A stretch of DNA of 44,870 nt, taken from contig JABHEG010000313.1 of assembly GCA_018676675.1 (NCBI GenBank), positions 1 through 44,870 on the forward strand. The letters are read 5' to 3'. Source of the DNA: Lentisphaerota bacterium. GTDB lineage: Bacteria > Verrucomicrobiota > Lentisphaeria > Oligosphaerales > JABHEG01. The notes beneath the pieces were generated by a model. The model was not told where the DNA came from. It was given only the letters and a program-made list of their open reading frames with translations, and ran no database searches. Both the position numbers and the translations under genes were made by a program. Of the stretch, positions 42,676 to 44,870 are shown piece after piece; positions within the stretch are counted from its first letter, which is position 1; each line of letters begins with the position of its first letter.

Positions 42676-43647
42676 TCACCCTCGACCGCTGAGATTCGCA
42701 AAGCAAGCCTTCCCGCGCCCCAGGCCCTCGTCGATGAGCACGTCGGTCAGGCGGCCGTCTTCACCGGACGACGCGTTGCCTCCATCCCCGTTCAGCACGC
42801 GCTCAATGTGGCGGATGAGGCCAAGATGGGGAGCAGGTAGCGGTTCGAATTCGAGCGTCTCCACCGCGCCCCCGCTGCTGAGCGTGAACCTGTGACTGTC
42901 CAGTTTTTCCGCACAGATTGTCCCTTCCGTTCCGACAATCATGAAACGGTCCGCGGTCCGATCAGAGACGAAATCCCCGGCAACGGTGCACAGCGCACCA
43001 TCGGCAAACCTGATGGTCAGCGCACCACACCCGAACGTGTCGCCGAGCCCATGCACATCTTCCGGGGCCCCGAGCAGATAGACCATCAGGTCCAGACGGT
43101 GCGCGACGATGTCCACAAAGAGTCCCCCGCCGCTGATTTCCGGACACAGTCGCCATCCCCACTCCTGCCCTGGTGCCGGCATAGCGAAGTCGATCTGCCC
43201 CATCACCGGACGACCTATGCGGCCCGCATCAATGAGCTCCTTCATCGCCAGCACGTGGGGCTGGAACCGACGGTAGTAAGCCACAAACAGCTCCACACCC
43301 GCAGCCCCACAAGCATCAATCATCGCACGATCATCATCCGCAGACATCCCCATCGGTTTCTCGACGAGCACATGCTTGCCCGCCGCCGCAGCAGCCAGGA
43401 CATACTCCCGGTGCGACGACGGCGGCGTCGCCACGTAGACAACATCAACGTCAGGATGCCCAATGACTTGCCCCGCATCAGCTGTGCACAGCGCAATGCC
43501 ATTGGCCGCCGCAAACGGTCGCGCCTTGTCCACATCCCTACGCATTACACCCGCGATACAACTGCGCTCCGCCCGGAAGATCGAAGGCCCACTTTTCTTC
43601 AGAACGACGTCACCGCAACCGATGATTCCCCAGCTCAATTCACGCAT
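42676..43647 (-). CDS. Gfo/Idh/MocA family oxidoreductase
   Basis: A 323-residue NAD(P)-dependent oxidoreductase with the canonical features its paralogue at 33955 lacks: GIIGCGDV for nucleotide binding (residues 7-14), TPPSSHREY (74-82), EKPMG with catalytic-site Lys97 (96-100), and GGGLFVDIVAHRLDL carrying the conserved Asp and His of the active site. Family members oxidise sugars or inositols, or transfer groups on them. Cytosolic. The start ATG 43647 has GGAG upstream on the minus strand. It is convergent with the SGNH gene and separated from it by a palindromic repeat. The sugar substrate cannot be read from sequence. Confidence 0.9.
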   Translation of the reverse strand: MRELSWGIIGCGDVVLKKSGPSIFRAERSCIAGVMRRDVDKARPFAAANGIALCTADAGQVIGHPDVDVVYVATPPSSHREYVLAAAAAGKHVLVEKPMGMSADDDRAMIDACGAAGVELFVAYYRRFQPHVLAMKELIDAGRIGRPVMGQIDFAMPAPGQEWGWRLCPEISGGGLFVDIVAHRLDLMVYLLGAPEDVHGLGDTFGCGALTIRFADGALCTVAGDFVSDRTADRFMIVGTEGTICAEKLDSHRFTLSSGGAVETLEFEPLPAPHLGLIRHIERVLNGDGGNASSGEDGRLTDVLIDEGLGRGKACFANLSGRG

Positions 43648-44046
43648 CGCACATCCACTCCATAAGGATCAGACCAACACGTCAGGTTCTCCTGACACAC
43701 ACATTCTCCCTACAATAGCCCATCGGTCCCCGGGAAGGCAGCCTTGTGCTCTACTTGCGCAATGCTTCAGTTATGTAGGCGGCTCGACGGAGTCTCTCCC
43801 TCCATCGGACACAGATGCCCCAGAGAACCCCTTGAGGGAGAGACTCCGTCGAGCCATCTTGGAATTCTCCCCCCACGTAGCTGAGGCATTGCCCACCTAC
43901 GGGACTGCTTCATCCACACTCCATTGAGGCGACGGGGCTGCCCAGCTCCGCACACGCCCACAGCCAGTAGTCGCCGCCCGGGTTCCCCTTCCCCTTGCCT
44001 TACCCAGGCGTCGCGCGTATCTTCCCCTCTCTGAAAGGAGAACAGG
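43648..44046. other. Divergent spacer dominated by a long inverted repeat
   Basis: About 400 bases between the divergent Gfo/Idh and FmdE-type genes. Most of the middle is the palindrome at 43759-43892. The FmdE ribosome site (AAAGGAG at 44034-44040) is at its end. No coding frame is convincing. Confidence 0.6.
43759..43892. repeat. Long nested inverted repeat (MITE/REP-like)
   Basis: Inner arms 43781-43802 and 43834-43855 are perfectly complementary over 22 bases (the left begins GGCTCGACGGAGTCTCTCCC). Outer arms 43759-43777 and 43874-43892 pair at 15 of 19 positions, and all four mismatches are transitions. The element lies between divergent promoters, so it is not a simple terminator. It looks like a short non-autonomous mobile palindrome. 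Confidence 0.8.
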
Positions 44047-44670
44047 ATGAACCGCATTGTACTTCCGAGCATTGCTCTCAGCTACCTGATGGTTGTAGCC
44101 GGATGCCAGTCCCCGAGAAACGTTGTGGAGGGAGAATCTGGAGCGAAATACCCGCCCTTCTCTGAAGTTGAGCGACTGCACGGTCATGTCTGCCCCGGGT
44201 CGGCGATGGGGTACCGAATGGCCTGCTCCGCACTGGACAGAATCGAGGAAATGGGCATCGGTTCGAGAGAACTGATGGCGATTGTCGAGAACAACAAGTG
44301 CGGGACTGACTCGCTTCAGTGTGTCACCGGCTGCACGTTCGGGAAGGGAAAAGTGCTCTTCGACGACCATGGCAAGAGCGTGTATACGCTTTTTTCATCG
44401 AAGACGAGGAAGGGCGTTCGCGTTGTCTTCTTCGGCGACAGGATACCTGCGAATGTACGTGAAGATCGTGACGTGTTCATGAGATGGATCCTCGAAGCAC
44501 CGGAGGAGTCCATCCTCAGGTTCTCTGAAGTGACCATCGATCGTCCCCTTCCGGAAAGGACCAGAGAGTCAGTATCGTGTGCGGTCTGTGGCGAAGGCGT
44601 GAACACAAACAGAGTGCGCGAGTCAGGAGGGCGACAACTCTGTATCCCATGCGCAGAGAGCAACAGGTGA
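44047..44670 (+). CDS. FmdE-family lipoprotein with C-terminal zinc ribbon
   Basis: A protein of 207 residues. The signal ends VVAGC with the lipidated cysteine at 20. Residues 38-115 are the FmdE domain, named after subunit E of molybdenum formylmethanofuran dehydrogenase: HGHVCPGSAMGYRMA (45-59, His45, His47, Cys49), then NKCGTDSLQCVTGCTFGKG (83-101, Cys85, Cys92, Cys96) and the helix after it. The C-terminus has two CxxC pairs (178/181 and 199/202), a DksA/TraR-like zinc ribbon. FmdE-type proteins are usually cytosolic metal/redox proteins found in methanogens and many anaerobes; a lipid-anchored form outside the cytoplasm is unusual. It has a strong ribosome site (AAAGGAG, 6 bases upstream). 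No other formyl-methanofuran gene is nearby. Its role is unknown; binding a metal or molybdopterin-like cofactor is the family-based guess. Confidence 0.85.
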   Translation: MNRIVLPSIALSYLMVVAGCQSPRNVVEGESGAKYPPFSEVERLHGHVCPGSAMGYRMACSALDRIEEMGIGSRELMAIVENNKCGTDSLQCVTGCTFGKGKVLFDDHGKSVYTLFSSKTRKGVRVVFFGDRIPANVREDRDVFMRWILEAPEESILRFSEVTIDRPLPERTRESVSCAVCGEGVNTNRVRESGGRQLCIPCAESNR

Positions 44671-44870
44671 GTTTGGGCGGGTAGTCCGGAGCGGGCGGTA
44701 GACCGCAAGGAAGGAAGCCCCGACAACCAGGTTCAAGTGATCCCAGTCCCCCAATGCTATTAACTTCCTCTGGAGACGGTCGCGGCATGGCAGCCCTTCG
44801 ACCAGGCTCAGGGCCTTGAGCAAGTCCCACAGCCGTGGGACGCGTCGAAACGGCCCCTCCCACTCTCGAG
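44671..44870. other. End of window, short repeats only
   Basis: No gene. GGTCGCGGCATGGCA at 44779-44793 matches a segment at 4137-4151. GTCCCAC/GTGGGAC (44824-44830 and 44835-44841) forms a 7-pair hairpin with an AGCC loop but no T tract. Confidence 0.5.

Noticed and set aside
44660..44760. Possible structured RNA (T-loop-like GGTTCAAGT and paired GCGGGCGGT/ACCGC segments) after the FmdE gene
   Set aside because: I could not fold it as a tRNA cloverleaf or match it to RNase P, SRP or tmRNA, so I do not call an RNA gene.

Overview
The window is a GC-rich bacterial segment that reads like a polysaccharide-degradation region from the Planctomycetota / Lentisphaerota / Kiritimatiellota / Hydrogenedentota type of genome. 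The signs are very large secreted glycoside hydrolases, a formylglycine-type sulfatase, several Gfo/Idh/MocA oxidoreductases, a DUF4838 protein, an NPCBM module and an ECF sigma factor carrying an extra domain. I see no SusC/SusD pair, no rRNA, no tRNA, no CRISPR array and no intact transposase. The phylum cannot be fixed from this sequence alone.

Layout. 0.7-3.5 kb (minus): a GT-A glycosyltransferase and a primary-type sigma-70 factor with its own hairpin terminator. 4.3-8.0 kb (minus): an operon of a TauE/SafE-type exporter, a sulfatase and an unknown lipoprotein. 8.45-9.35 kb (plus): an amidohydrolase. 9.87-11.8 kb (minus): a GH86 agarase/porphyranase-like lipoprotein. 12.1-30.7 kb (plus): one long operon holding a 30-codon GH4-like stub, a 1,602-residue lyase-like protein with a C-terminal propeller, a xylose-isomerase-like TIM barrel, and two giant GH2-type proteins (2,006 and 2,219 residues), the second with a C-terminal TPR tail. 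30.9-33.5 kb (plus): the outstanding gene, an ECF sigma factor fused to a SecA-like ATPase motor. 33.5-37.6 kb: a repeat-strewn zone around a Gfo/Idh oxidoreductase and a zinc phospholipase-C-like protein with an NPCBM tail. 37.7-43.6 kb: a DUF4838 protein, an SGNH hydrolase and a second Gfo/Idh oxidoreductase. 44.0-44.7 kb: an FmdE-family lipoprotein.

How it may work together (inference): the GH86-like enzyme, sulfatase, possible sulfite/sulfonate exporter, lyase-like protein and GH2 enzymes suggest breakdown of a sulfated, perhaps red-algal, galactan outside the cytoplasm. The TIM barrel and Gfo/Idh enzymes would process released sugars. Nearly all of these enzymes carry export signals, so this is a locus with heavy secretion demand. 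The sigma-SecA fusion lies directly downstream of the giant secreted enzymes. A regulator that joins RNA-polymerase targeting to a SecA-type motor is the best candidate here for an undescribed system, perhaps one linking export state to transcription.

Intergenic DNA is rich in palindromic and direct repeats of at least four kinds, pointing to past mobile-element or REP-type activity.
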